Shown here piece by piece: positions 11,331 through 24,200 of a DNA stretch of 64,000 nucleotides. Position 1 is the stretch's first letter. Every line of letters starts with the position of its first letter. Position numbers and translations under genes: made by a program. Source of the stretch: Inonotus obliquus (taxonomy: Eukaryota; Basidiomycota; Agaricomycetes; Hymenochaetales; Hymenochaetaceae); NCBI GenBank assembly GCA_032164295.1, contig JAJHTX010000001.1:4030001-4094000 (forward strand). Reading direction: 5' to 3'. The notes beneath the pieces were generated by a model. That model saw only the letters and a list, made by a program, of their open reading frames with translations. It was not told the DNA's origin and did no database searches.

Positions 11331-12166
11331 ATGGACGAACTCGCTCGAGAACTTTCAGATTTCTTGACAACCAGATTGAATGAGTAAGCTATAGCTTTCA
11401 TAAGACCTGTTTTCGATCTCGTCAACCTGTTATCCGTTCAGGATCGACTGCTCGTCCCGCTTGTTAGTCGGTATTTCGGGTATCCCAGCGAGCGGGAAAT
11501 CCACACTCGCAAAGCTCGTCGTAAACAAACTCAACGAAACATCGTCCGAATGCCCTTTCGCGATTTTAGTTGGCTTAGATGGCTGGCACCTTTCGCGAGC
11601 TCAGCTCGACGCGTTTCCGGATCCGAAACTAGCGCATGATCGACGCGGTGCGCACTGGACGTTTGATGGTCATGGCTATGTTTCTTTCGTCAAAGCCGTA
11701 CGCAAGGCCCTGGCTCCCGGAGTGCAAAGGGTCGTCACCGCTCCGACATTCGACCATGCCGTAAAAGATCCCGAACCCGATACAGTGAAAGTACTCCCTC
11801 AACATCGTATCATTGTCATCGAAGGGTTATATACTTTCCTCTCCCTGGATCCCTGGAAGGAGGCCGGAGAAATTCTCGATGAGCGATGGTTTATCGACAT
11901 CAACATTGAAGAAGCCACGGAGAGGCTCGTAAAGCGACATGTACTCACCGGCGTCGCCAAAGACTTGGCGGAAGCGGTTTGGAGAGCCGAGACTAATGAT
12001 ATGCTGAGTAAGTGAAGTACCAAACAAGAAGCTCATGGACCTAAGGGCTTATCTTCACCGTTTAGATGGCCTGTTCATCATTGAGAATATGCTCAAGCCC
12101 ACTAGGAGAATAACGAGTCCGGATGATCCAGTTTTTAGAACTGCAGTGGAACATGAGCCAGAATAA
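11331..12166 (+). CDS. P-loop kinase of the uridine kinase / phosphoribulokinase fold (YFH7-like)
   Basis: A small kinase of about 230 residues. The Walker A loop GISGIPASGKST stands close to the N-terminus. It is followed by DGWHLSR (a substrate-side motif seen in this family), the HDRRGAHWTFD block, and IIVIEGLYTFL as the Walker B-like strand. A lid-type segment follows with DERWFIDINIEEATERLVKRH. The first exon (from ATG 11331) codes for MDELARELSDFL, an intron of about 60 nt follows, and a second intron interrupts the codon after DML near 12006-12065. The last exon ends with stop at 12164-12166. Fungal relatives include yeast YFH7, whose physiological substrate is uncertain, so no substrate is assigned. 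Confidence 0.85.
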
Positions 12167-12637
12167 ATCACTGGTGTATAATTAACCAGCATATCTTGCT
12201 GTCGGGTGGTTTCTGGTACATTAATGCGCCCCATTCAACATGAAAGGAATTTTGTTCCTGCTCCCTCAATCAACACGCGATTCGTTCGTCCTCATTTGAG
12301 CGGACAAAGGACGCGCCAGGCTTGCTAAATATATCCAAAGCGAATTCCCATGATACCACGTTCCCGTGCTCGACGGTGCAGAGTACTTCCATACCAAATA
12401 GTAGATCCAGGAAGGAGTCCTATGACCTTTGTAACTCCTCGGTCGTTTCGCTCGCCCTTCCAATCACCGCACGCGGTTGCTTTTTGCCAACATTTAGGCA
12501 CTCTGTCGGTTGTAGACGGAAATTCCGTAGATGCTTCTCTGGTCTACTGATAGTCAGTGATAGGGGCTTTGGGGCAGTCCCGTACAACTACAAAAAGCGC
12601 GTGCACTGCTTCCTAGTCTTGCAGTTCTGAAGCACGG
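12167..12637. other. Intergenic, promoter of the sugar transporter
   Basis: No gene seen. The stretch between the kinase stop and the transporter start should hold the kinase terminator and the transporter promoter. No strong TATA or repeat was noted. Confidence 0.5.
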
Positions 12638-14684
12638 ATGCCTCGAGGAATAACTTCATTTTATACGAGATGCGGGTACACAGGGACCAATGGCAATTCC
12701 ATGGGACAGGGTGTGCCGATAAGCATGTATTCAGTTCTCCTCGCTCTTCTTGCGTCTATGGGCGGCTTTATCTTTGGCTATGACACGGGCCAAATCTCCG
12801 GTAAGATTTTCCCACTCCCTTTCTATAGTGGCTGCTGAAACTATGCAGATATCCTACTTATGGATGACTTCAAACAACGATTCGCACAGTGTAATAATGG
12901 AGCATGTGCATTCAGCGATGTTCGCAGCGGTCTCATTGTCGCTCTACTCAGCGTCGGAACTCTGATCGGCGTTCTTATTGGTGCTCCGTAAGACATAGAT
13001 CCCTGTAGCACAGTGACGCGCATGCATTGTACTGATGGGTTTCTAGGACTTCCGACTTCTTCGGTAGACGCAGTGCGATGTCAATAAACTGTGGAGCTTT
13101 CACTATTGGTGTAATCATCCAAATCGCGTCCTTCAATTTGTGGTACCAATTCGCCATTGGAAGATTTGTCTCGGGATTGGGTATTGGAGGGCTCTCTTCT
13201 ATAGTCCCGACCTACATAGCAGAATGCACGCCCGCGCGGATACGCGGTACGCTCACTGGAACGTACCAACTTTTTATCACCTTAGGCATCCTCATCGCAT
13301 ATTGTATATCTATCGGTACGCGAAAACTCGGTGGCTCCGGGTCGTGGCGCGTTGTTGTTGGTCTTGGAATTGCTTTTGCGCTTTTCCTTGGTGTTGGTAT
13401 TCATTCGATGCCAGAGTCTCCTCGTTGGAGTACACGCAATGGCAACATAGACGCTGCACGAAAAGCAATCGCTAAAGTACACGCTCTGTCCGAGGACCAT
13501 CCTGTAGTTTTGGCTGAGCTAGCGGAGATCTTGGAAAGCATCAAAATCGAAGGAGGTCATAAGAGCGAGTTGTCTGCGAATAACAACAGAACACCGGAAG
13601 CCCGCGGGACCAGTGAAATATTTCATGGTTGGATCGCCTGCTTCAAAGGATTCCGAGCAGGTTCTTCTCGCCTCGGCTACCGAACAGTTCTTGGCATCGC
13701 ACTTCAAGGCCTACAACAGCTCACAGGCGCAAATTACTTGTTAGTCTTCCCTTTCTTCCACATTCTTCAATAACTCACTTCCTCTCAGTATTTACTACGG
13801 CGCAACCATCTTCCAAACCGTCGGCGTATCCGATCCGTATATCACACAAATCCTTATCGGCGTCGTCAATTTTATTTGTACATTCCTCGGGTTATATGCT
13901 TTTGAACGTTTCGGACGTCGCATTCCGTTGATTATTGGTGGTATATGGCAAAGTCTTTGTTTGTTTGTTTTCGCTACGGCCGGAACTGTGAAGGATCCGT
14001 TGGAGGATAAGGCGGTTGGGAAATTGATGATTGTTGCTGCGTGTCTGTTCTTCCTTGGTATGGCTTCGACATGGGCGCGTGAGTTACATCTTTATGTCTT
14101 CATGTTCTCGCGTGTTGGGATTACTGCTGATTATCACTATTTCTGCTCGTCTGCTAGCGGGAACTTGGATCGTAATCGCTGAATATTGTCCCACTCGTTC
14201 GCGTGCAAAACAGGTCGCACTATCAACTGCATCGAACTGGCTCTTCGTACGTTCCCGATCCCGCGTTATGTTCCCTTACATTATATCACTTACTTACTCA
14301 CGACATCATCACAGAATTTCCTCCTAGCATTTTTCACTCCAATGATAGTTTCAGCGCTAAAATTCCGTTATGGTTTCATCTTCGCGGCGTGTAATCTCAC
14401 TGGTGCCATTGTGGTGTATCTGTTTGTGTATGAGTCGGCTGGAATGTCTCTTGAGAACGTTGATCTGGTAAGTTGTTGAAGTCATGTTTCCTTGTGCTTA
14501 ATGATGTTACTCACCATGAATCCGACCTTTCTTCCATATCCACATGATTTAGTTGTATCGTGATCCAGACGTGAAACCTTGGACATCGCGTGGTTGGAGT
14601 CCGCAAAAGTCCGGATCTCAGGAAGACCTTGATATGGCCTCGAAGCTGAAAGAGGAGCTGTCTGAATCCAACATTCTAGTATAG
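12638..14684 (+). CDS. MFS sugar (hexose-type) transporter
   Basis: A 12-helix sugar porter of the plasma membrane. It opens with GGFIFGYDTGQISG (helix 1), followed by FFGRR between helices 2 and 3, GRFVSGLGIGGLSSIVPTY, PESPRW at the end of helix 6, and LQGLQQLTGANY in helix 7. The later FERFGRR and the VIAEYCPTRSRAK loop after helix 10 are also present. These are the classical sugar-porter signatures. At least six introns of 45-70 nt are read (for example 12801-12848 and about 12989-13046). The start at 12638 gives about 30 residues before helix 1; a downstream ATG is possible. The short cytosolic C-terminus ends at 14684. Sequence alone cannot tell hexose from pentose or sensor function. 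Confidence 0.9.
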
Positions 14685-14792
14685 GACTCAAGAAACTGAA
14701 ATTACAGGAGTGCAAGTTATCGATGGAGTATCAAACAGGTTTATTTCTCCTTTTAACATGTCTAGATGTGCTTATGTATATATACAAGTCGC

Positions 14793-15931
14793 TTAGGCAT
14801 TCAATCGAGCCACACGTACACATAAGAGCGTAGCGAATACTCCCATCGCAAAAGCAGCTACGAACCTCGGTCCTGCATTCTCATTCACAGCTACCACCTT
14901 CTCCTCATGAACAGCGCTACCGTTCTGCTTAGCGCTCCCATTCTCTAGTGTCTTATCCCTGCTTCGATGCTCCTTAACTCTCTCTTCGCTCTTCTTCAGC
15001 TCTTCGGCTCTGATCCATGTGTTATTAGGTATTTCCCTCGAATCAGGGGCGCACAGAACACTTGGCAGCCCGTCGATGCTCTCCTTGTTCTTTGTCGCCC
15101 AGTATTCTCTCATACCCTTGTCCGAGCGCGTGTTCACAGCATTAGCATCGGTCTTGGCTTCGACTTTCTGGAAATACTCCAGTAGAGCCGTGCGATCACC
15201 CTTGAAGTCGTAATATGGGACGGAATAACCACAAGACTATCAGATTTGGTTGATTAGACTGTATATTCGGCTTTGTACATTCGTACGACTTACTGAACCG
15301 ACTTTGTGCACGTCAACCATGATTACCGACCTTGATCCGGGTTTACGTGTTTCCTTAGGGATCAACTCTTCGTATTCGGGAGTTCCAAATTCATAAACGG
15401 TGCCTGTAATTATACGGGTCAAATGATACCCTATAATGCCAAACGAGGATGGGGGACGTCCCTGTTCCAAAAAGTCGGACAATCCTGGGCGGACCTTCGA
15501 AGGCTGTAAACATGATTGTAATCCGTTTATTTTCGCGCAAGTGGGCAATTGTTTCGCTACCTAGGAGCAATCAGACGGAGTGTTCTTTCAGTTCACAAGA
15601 TCAGTCCAGAAGTATGTTAGAAAGTCTTACCACTACCCGTCAAATCTTCATACCATACTTTATTTGGTCCAACGATATGAAAGCAATCATATGCACCCTT
15701 GGGTGATACGTTGACATGACCCTCTGGAGAGAGAGGAGCGGTTGCAACGAAGAACAGATGCTGCTTTTGAATCCAGTTAATGAGGTTTTGTGGACAAGAG
15801 TCGTAGAACTGGCCCATGCTGATTGTAGCGGAGGAAGTGACTGTATGGGACGGTGATGGTTGGAGCCAAGAGATAGAGGGGAAAGAATACAGCGGCAAAT
15901 TGATATCAGGTTTAAAAGAGGAAGGACTCAT
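14793..15931 (-). CDS. Pyridoxamine 5'-phosphate oxidase-like (FMN-binding split barrel) protein with C-terminal anchor
   Basis: The N-terminal half has the fungal PNPOx-like pattern: MGQFYDSCP, LINWIQKQHLFFVATAPLSPEGHVNVSPKG and WYEDLTGS. It is followed by an exon with ETIAHLRENKRITIMFTAFEGPPRIVRLFG. Family members bind FMN or related flavins and are mostly of unknown reaction; true pyridoxine oxidation is not implied. The middle (SCGYSVPYYDFKGDRTALLEY) is conserved in fungal homologues. The C-terminus ends in a hydrophobic segment (FVAAFAMGVFATLLCV) that looks like a single tail anchor. Three introns are read, near 15578-15630, 15413-15471 and 15230-15295. The gene converges with the sugar transporter, 108 bp away. 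Confidence 0.8.
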
Positions 15932-16595
15932 GGAACCGGACCGTCCTCGTGATTCGATGGCTGGGAACTCTCGTCTTATCTAATCTTATCAAAATTTGCA
16001 TCTATTTTTAGCTTCTCATTCACTCATTTCATGCACCGAGCTTTCAACGAGTCCTCATAGGACATGAAGAAATAATTCTGCGCACAGTCCGAACCAGTAT
16101 TGTCAGAGTGCATCGATCACATTGTGAACTGGCCCTTAATTGAGTATAAAACTGTGTTACCAACAAAATATCATAAATTTCTCTGATGACCCGATGGAGG
16201 TACTTTCTGAACTCACAAGGCGCTCACAGATTACAGTCCGCTTCATGCTCGGCGAGCCAAGTCAAAGCCTATTCGTCGCCAGGTTCGATTACAATTGAGA
16301 TTGTATTAGAGCTTACGGCCGCGGAGCGGCGAATCAAGTAAGGTATAGCCGGACTGTGGAATATCAGGGCTCGGGGAACTCAGCGTTCACAATATTGTTC
16401 ACAACAAGTGGAAGTAAGTATACAGAAAACAAATGAAATCATTCTGCCAACTCAGCAAAATTATTGGTTGGCGCTTAGTAATTCTCCATAAATAGAAGGA
16501 GATCCCGTGATCCGCGCGTCACTGTTTCCCGTCTTGTCCACTTGTCCACAACCGCATACGACCCCTACCAGCTCTTTCGAGCATCGTCATCGACG
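15932..16595. promoter_or_regulatory. Divergent promoter region, PNPOx-like gene and MDV1
   Basis: The 664 bp between two divergent start codons contain no gene. On the MDV1 side an inverted CCAAT box (ATTGG, 16463-16467) is followed by a TATA-like CCATAAATAG (16486-16495). A GGTTCGATTAC string near 16283 resembles a tRNA B box, but no A box or cloverleaf is present. Confidence 0.45.
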
Positions 16596-19003
16596 ATGAG
16601 CGATGGCCACACGCGTCGGAGAACAGAGAAAAGAGAAGCACTGGATCCTATATCCACCCCTGCATCGACTCAAAGTAGTAGCACTGGAGCTCACTTACAA
16701 GCGGTCTCAAGAGCCATACTTGCCCCCTTCCGCAGAAAAGCCGACTCTGCTAGGCTGTTGTCTGAGCGTACGTATCTATGAATTCAGCTTGAAACATGGA
16801 TTGGATCTCAGGTGGCTAACTATAAACTTAGTGGCGCCCATCCTTATGACACCTAAAATGATCAGCAGCGCCGCCTCCAGCTCGTCGAAATCGCGTGGGT
16901 CGCTCGGTGTGATAGAAACGCGTATGGATATAGCAGCCCTTGGCCGCGCACCGCTGCGCTTCGGGCTAGGAACGCGCCGCATCACATCAACAGACCTCCA
17001 GGTAGCGGAGGCAAACGAAGAGCTCCTCAACGAAGACATCCCCGAACCTGTCGGTGTTGCCTCTAACGTCAGTCTGCTTCGCGGGTTCAAAGCCACAATC
17101 CCGAGCTCTGAAAGAGGCAAGGGCCGCCGCCGCCAGATGCGCAACGTGGACACGGCACATATTGGTCTGAAGAAGCTCGGCGTGAACGCGAGAGGTTTAT
17201 TGGCTGAAGATGCGTTTCATGATCATGAGAGCGGTAGCGACGACGATGTTGTCATGGTAAACGCGCATCCGAAGGGACGACGCGGGCGTCGTACGCGCGA
17301 GAGCTTGGGAGCCAGTGTGGCTTTGGGTAAAGAAGAACTGCGTCGTCAAGAGCAAGAAATTCTCAACGACAAGGAGAATATTCACGTCCGACGAACACTT
17401 ATGCTCAGCGAAATTTCCGAGATAACGGCCAAAATTGACTCATTAGAAGCTATCCGTTCTCAGTTGGAGTCCGACCTCCTGAAACTCAAGGAAGACGAAC
17501 TGGAACTAGACGACGAACGTAAGTTTTCTACTGTTTTTTTCACGTCCTTTTCCTAATCATCTGGTGGCAGTTGAGGGTGTACGAGAGCGTACAGCACTCG
17601 AGGAATCAAGTAACACGGCAAAACGCGTAGACCAGAGCTCAAGACGACGGAAGGGTCCCGTGTTTCTGCCCTCAGAGCACGATGAGCTGCCTCCCGGAGT
17701 CGCCTTTCTCAGCCTTCCCGCTTCTTCCCAGAATGCTCCAATCACCGCTCTCGACTTTTCCGAACCTTATGGAACGTTGGTGTCCGCATCAGGGGAGACG
17801 GATGAGGACCCTTCACCGCGTGTATGGGATATGCTCGAAATTGAAGAAGTTGGTCGATTGCGAGGGCACAGAGGTGCCGTTCATGCACTGCAAGTTGAAG
17901 ATCACGTTTGTCTCACGGGCGGGGAAGACGGCACATTACGCGTTTGGGATTTACGGCGTGTTGGGGAACAGGATGGAGAACTCGTCAACCTCGCGGACAT
18001 TCGAGAGGAAGAAAGTGACGGCACGTCTTCAGTGCTCCAAAACGGGAATGGGTCAGCTGTGTCAACGACGGACGGAGCCTGCGCGCGAGTGTTAGAGGGA
18101 CATAGTAAAGCCGTAACTGCACTTTACTTTGAGGAGAATTGTCTCGTGAGCGGTGCCTCGGACAAAACGTTGCGACAATGGGACCTCACGACAGGCCAGT
18201 GCGTCATGACCATGGATATTCTTTGGGCCATCGCACATCCGTCTGGATCGAGTATGAGCGCGTCAACGTCTGGATTCTTACCAGGAGCAGAATCTGTCAT
18301 CGGAAACTTTGCATCGCCGATGCCTCCCCGTGCGGATGGGAGTTGGGACATGTACCAGGATTTCATCGGTGCGGTCCAGTTCTGGGGATATGGACTTGTG
18401 AGCGGTAGTGGTGATGGTGCTGTACGCATGTGGGATAGTATGTTTCCACTCCTTAATGTTCCCGTGTGGATCATTCATCCTTCTTCCGTGTTTTAGTGCG
18501 CACCGGTCAAGCACACCGAACCCTTCTAGGACATACTGCACCCGTAACATGTCTGCAATTCGATCAACTACACATTGTCACCGGCAGCCTGGACAAGTCC
18601 ATCCGAGTACGTTCTCTCCGTCGTCTCTCTTTCTCCCTTCTCCTTCGGCTTTTCGGTTAACGAGGTTCTGGTAAATCTCATTCATAGATATGGGACATCC
18701 GAACAGGCGGAATTACCGAGACCATTAAACTCGATCACGGTGTAACCGCATTGCAGTTCGACACGCGGAAAGTGGTTGCTGCTGCAGGCGAGAATGCTGT
18801 GAAGGTGCGTTTGAGTCTTCATTCACGACTACAAACCCCTTTTTATTTAATGCGGGTTCACACAGATCTACAACCGTACGACGATGCAACTCTCCTCGTT
18901 GATGACGAGTGGACATACTAGACCCGTAGAACGATTGCGATACATGGATAGATACCTTGCGACTGGCGGGTTGGACTCCACGGTTAAGATCTGGGCATTA
19001 TAA
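16596..19003 (+). CDS. MDV1: Mitochondrial division protein 1 (WD-repeat fission adaptor)
   Basis: MDV1/CAF4 proteins link FIS1 on the mitochondrial outer membrane to the dynamin DNM1. The order seen fits: an N-terminal extension with a predicted FIS1-binding region, then a Glu/Lys-rich coiled coil ([18 protein letters not shown] to [11 protein letters not shown]). Seven WD repeats follow, for example [46 protein letters not shown] and a final [12 protein letters not shown]. Exons join at about 16769/16832, 17519/17569, 18436/18497, 18606/18688 and 18804/18866. The start at 16596 is the first ATG that leads into the frame. It gives a Ser/Thr/Arg-rich leader of about 58 residues in the first exon. 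The end at 19001-19003 closes the last WD blade. Confidence 0.88.
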
Positions 19004-19700
19004 TCGTCCTGCTCACATTCGAGTTGGAGACTTCATTTCCGCGTGCAACCTAGTATCCCATGAACTTCGCTCGAGTACGCTTCGGAAATCACTCGACAAA
19101 CGCAATACCACACGATGAGATGTTTCATTCTTGACTCGTCTATCTACAAACAAAAACGCTTCTTCCCATCGTATTTTACCTACACGTTATTTCAACTTTT
19201 CTGTTTATTGTCTATTCTTCAAAACCCAGTTCTTTTCAAACCAGACTGAGGTCACATCATTGCAATATTCTCTTCTCATGCGCGCACCACACCCATAGTT
19301 GGGATAGTAATAATCTTTGCCTTACCTTCCTTCGTTTTACACATCCCGCCTGATCCTCGGTATTGATAACCAGGCTCCGAAGACTTGAAGACCTTGCATG
19401 TGTATAATACACATTACATACGTACCTACGTACGCTTTCGATATATCCAATACAAACAATAAAGATCATAGACTTGTCATTACCTCGATGATTGCCTTCA
19501 ATACTCTGGTTTTGCAAACTCATTCACTTCAAGGAAAGTGCGTGCAGTAAGTATGTGTGTGAGTAGATGATTACGGTCAGTAATATAATACGAGTAGAAG
19601 AATAAAAATACATGTTTTGATTGTCCATTACGACGAGGAGCAAAACCCGTAAAACAAAGGGATCAAGAACAGATTGAACTGAGATAGAATGTAACTTGTA
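19004..19700. other. Intergenic between convergent genes
   Basis: It lies between the ends of MDV1 and of the minus-strand membrane-protein gene, so it should contain both terminators. AT-rich sequence with AATAAAAATA near 19600 (plus) could serve polyadenylation. Nothing else seen. Confidence 0.5.
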
Positions 19701-20872
19701 CTATCGTCTCCAACGAAAATCGAGTGTGATATCGATCCCGTATGGCCGTAAATCGTAGAACGGGCGAAGGATTTTCATGCGAGTAGGCTTCGTCATTGGT
19801 GACGATGATAAAGGTTGTTCAGGTGCGTCACGAGACTGTTCTTCATTTGAGTCCGGGGAGGACACATCATCCGAGGCGGAAGAGTCGGACGACGAGTCCT
19901 CGTTCGTTTCTGGTTGCGTTTCTGAAGCAGAGGCAATAGGGGATTGAGAGGGGATTGAAGGGGATTGTGAAGACGACGGAGACGTAGATGACGGCTGTCG
20001 AAGCCGGAATTTTGCTGTATTAGACGCTGAAGCCGTCGGGAATAGTAGATTGCGTAGATTGCGGAAGGAGAATGGGGATTCAGCAGTGGTACTCTGATGT
20101 TCTCGGTTTACGTCGGCGTCCCCCCTCAGTCCGTCATCCATAACGTCTTTCTTATTTCCAGTCTCTTTTGACTTCGTAAACCCATCACCCATCTCCACGC
20201 CCGCCCTCTCATCGTTCTCCCTATCCCCTTCTGGGCCCGAAGGAGGAGCAAATGCGGATTTCACCTTCTCTTCAACATCCTTCCTCGCCAGTCGTATACT
20301 CTCCTGCTCCCACCGACTCACATCCGTAGGCTCGAACAGTCCATTCCGCGAGAAGACATTGCACCAACATCGGTCTAACAGCTGGACGATGGGTGGCAGT
20401 AAACTTTCCTTGTCGAATCCTCCATTCGGGGTTTGTGGGCCGTGACGTGAATCCAAAGTCACATCCTCCTCCAGGTGGTTGTGCACGTCGTGATCGACTG
20501 AAAGAGGCGTCTGCAACGAGTCGGAGTAATTTTGCGCAGAAATTTGAGGGGGTAATGAGATATTCGCAAGTATCGCTTCTCCAAAAGTTGTAGCGTTCCC
20601 CAACGGTCGGGTTAACGTTGCGTCAGGTGGTACTCCTTGCCAATAACACGAGGAAGTGAACAAGGCCGTCAAGAGCATCATGCAATAGAAGCTACAGAAA
20701 TTCCGATAATAAAAATCAATCTGAGCCTCAGAATATGAGGGAAAGAAAGAACGTACCAAGGCCTCGCATGAAGCAACATCGAAATGAGGAAGATAGCGAG
20801 AAAATACGGCGGCGCAGTCGGTAGAGGGAGTATCACAAGGGGCAAGAACCACCGCGTACACCTGCGAAACAT
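19701..20872 (-). CDS. Uncharacterised membrane protein with acidic, Ser-rich tail
   Basis: Not assigned to a known family. The first exon starts at 20872 and codes for a strongly hydrophobic segment (WFLPLVILPLPTAPPYFLAIFLISMLL). An intron of about 65 nt (20693-20757) leads to a second hydrophobic stretch (FYCMMLLTALFTSSCYW). The remaining 320 residues are soluble. They include a compact block DRCWCNVFSRNGLFEPTDV that looks conserved, then a long Ser/Pro/Asp-rich low-complexity region, and a C-terminus KILRPFYDLRPYGIDITLDF with a structured look. The layout suggests an endomembrane or nuclear-envelope protein with a cytosolic domain, but that is inference. It lies directly downstream of Argonaute on the same strand, 328 bp away. 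Confidence 0.65.
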
Positions 20873-21200
20873 AGTTGGTTACTGGGTAAGAAATGCTCAC
20901 AAGCTCAAGGTTCTACATACCACATTGCAAGTTGAGAACAAGAGCTAGAGGGTGTGCGTGGCTGTGACATAACGCGCGTGAGCGTGATAACGCGCCACTA
21001 TTTGCTCTTGTTTGTTTCGTCTCGGTCAATAGTAAGAACTGTACCAACTCGCATTCCCTAAGCTGGAGGCTACCTACGCCCTATATTATCTACTTTATAA
21101 TCTACGGCTATACTATGGTCAACGTATCGGAGTAGTCCGCACCACATTTTCAGCCGGGGAGCCCACAAGTCGAGACATCGAGACATTAGGAGTCCCAGAC
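20873..21200. other. Intergenic between Argonaute and the membrane-protein gene
   Basis: 328 bp holding the Argonaute terminator and the next promoter. No repeat or small gene was seen. Confidence 0.5.
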
Positions 21201-24200
21201 TCAAGCGTAGTACATTAGCTTACTTTGCAGGCGATTCACCCCGTAGAACCTCCAGTCCTCCTCGTTGAACTCTGTGTCCCTGCTATCTGTCGACGTCGGC
21301 AGCGACTGGTTGTCTTTGAACTCGATATGGATATTCGCGCGTTTACATGCAAGCTTGATTCGGCAGTTAGCTCTAGGTCATGATTGTCGTGATGCAAGAT
21401 ACTCACATGGGCATCTAATGGCAAGAAAACATGTAAGCGTTGTAATTATCATTCACATATGTTGATGAGTTGACTACTTACAGTAAACAGGAGCGGGGAG
21501 AGAGACTGCACGAGTTGCCCGAGCAAGCGTATGACAGAGACCGAACGTTATCGATTGCAGCCTGCGGTCCAGTCCTCGGTACATTAGTAGTAAAAGAAAG
21601 AAAACGAACGAACTTACTCGTCTGAAGTGAGTCCATTCTCGTCTCTCAACACCATGTAATGAGCCGGTCTCGAAGCTGAGTAACATTGAAAATAAACCAC
21701 TTTAGGACAATTACCATTCTTCACCATTGATACTTACTGCCAATAAGCCCGGCATGAGACTGCAAGAAGAAATCATACACGTGGGGACTTGTGATCTGTG
21801 GGTCGTCGGTTACAAATCCGGACTTGCAGTTTTTCGATTGATCACCATCGCCCTTCTCAGGGAAGAACCGGATGTGGTGTCGTTTCCCAACCACAACATA
21901 TGTTATCGGAACTTCATCTGCCGGTGCTTTCTTCGTCTCCTTCGCTTCATTCCAGGCGTCCCTAATGCCGTCTTTCCAAGGATTATAAGGGCTGTATACA
22001 AGGTGAAGTATAGCTAACTAGCGCACCTCTGATTGCTTCGATCTCCATTCTACCCACATTAGCGAGTTCCCCGTCCGAAAGCCCATCGCGATAAATAAGA
22101 AGTCGAGATGGCAGAAAATCTCTCCTATGTTCCCGTCTCACATGGTGTTGGAATCTCAGGAGTGACACCTATGGCATGCATTTTAGCTTACTATTCTAGG
22201 TCCAGAAATTATCAAGCGGTACTGACCTTAATCATGCTTCGTAAAAGCGGGATGAATTCTACCCTCGGCGGCTGCATGGAGCATATCGTGAAATATTTAC
22301 TCGCAAACTGATCGACAGAGTAGACCATTGCAGCCATGGAGGGTCTCATCACACCAGGTCCAGGGTGGGAGACGTCTAGACCTGAGAAGAAGCGCTGTTA
22401 CTCTCGGAAGCATTTGTTGAATCGAACTGTCATCCCCAGACGTACCAATTACCATCGTTTTTGCATCATCCTTTGGATTATGGATCCACTCTAGTCCTTG
22501 TTTTCGAGGAACGAAATTGACGCCGCCCATCTTGACGTTAATCCTACAATGAAGATAGCACGTCAGCAAACTCTTAAAGGAACATCATGGAACGTAGTAC
22601 TTCAGAGCGATGTTGGACAAGTACTTGTCGGTCATTGATGAAGACCTCTCGTTCATGATTTTCAAGATATCCCATGACTATACGACAATATGAATTTGTC
22701 GATTCGTTTGAGTACTGCGATACGCGTATTGACATGCATTCGTACCAAGCATTGCGTTATAAGTCCTTCCCCAGCTTCCGTATCACCTAACGTCTTGATT
22801 TCCTCATATAGGACGCTTTTGCCTCCTCCGGGAAGGATGACGAGGACCAAGACATTACGAAGGTCTTCGAGACTGAAATTCCTTCCCACTACTCGTTCGA
22901 GTTCCAGTTTCAAACTTGCGAGGTGCTGTAAGCAGTAGTGTGACGGTGCGTCAACAATTGCAGTGATAACATTCGGAACCGCAAAAATAGTTGAGAATAG
23001 GCAGTACCTGTCGTTTATTCCCCTGCGGATTTTCTCGATGTGTAACTATTTGATTATTGTTCATCAAGAAATCAACGCCTAGCAAAGCAGAATGAGATCC
23101 TCGCGAATGAGTCATTTTTAAAAGGAATTTCAAGTATACCATAGAACTGCAGATTGTACACCAAACTTTCCAAAAATTTCAGCGTAAAGTCCTGGTTGCA
23201 TGCCAATTCATAGCTCAATACTGCTAAGGCGCGTATGGTGCAAGGTTTCCAGAAACTGGTGGGATCCCTACTTGGTAAGTTCCAGACACCCTCTTTTGGA
23301 GTCTATGATGGACTTCATCAGTCATTCGACGCAAGCACACAATTAACGAGATTCTCGCCTGTTCATAAGAGGCATATGCTACAGCAGGCGGGCGAAGAAT
23401 TCGTCCCTTGACGGTCAGTAAGCCACGATCCACATGCAAACCTGCGGATTGCAATGCAGAGGGGTTAAACGCCTAAACCGATATTCATAAGCTAGTTTGC
23501 AATGATGAGAGTTAGTACTACCTGCAAGTACTCCTGTATTTTTTGCTTGCGATTCTCCGGACGCATCATGCTCATTTTGTGGATTTCCTGGTGCACTCTC
23601 TGATTCAGTCGTCGTCGGTAGAATTGACCCTCGATGACCTCCAGCAACTCGAAGGGTATTATATCCACTCTATCGGTATTCTCGTTATTCCTGTCCTTCT
23701 TTATCACCCGTATACCCGGAAGGTCTGGGTACTGCAATCTGTAACCGTGAATACGAGAAAAATATTCCTTCATCGTAACGTTGTCAGAAGCATCTTCCTC
23801 CAATTATTGAATGACTCACCGCTACGGTTATGCGCGTTCCGTCATGAGTGTCGAATTCTTCGAATCCTGCACGGGCAACTATGTCTCGAATTGTCCTAAC
23901 ACGACCAACCTTCCCCGCAACGACCTGTTTGACACGGACCCTCTTGAGAAGTGACAGGAGCCTGTGAATGTTACCCTCACGACTAAGCTGTCGTACATCA
24001 GACAGTTCCAGGAGCATAAGAGCAATGTCCTTCAATCCTGTGCTTTCGTACCTATGTACACTCGGTCAAGAAAAGAGACCACAACCGTGCGCCTGAGACA
24101 TCTTACATGATCGCAGAACAAACATCCACGTTAAGAAGTAAATGTTCTCGAGCGAGTCGAACACTCCTTTGGTAGGATTCAAGGGCTGGATTGCAACAAG

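Noticed and set aside
16200..16330. Possible tRNA gene (GGTTCGATTAC like a B box)
   Set aside because: No A box at the right distance and no acceptor or anticodon stem could be folded.
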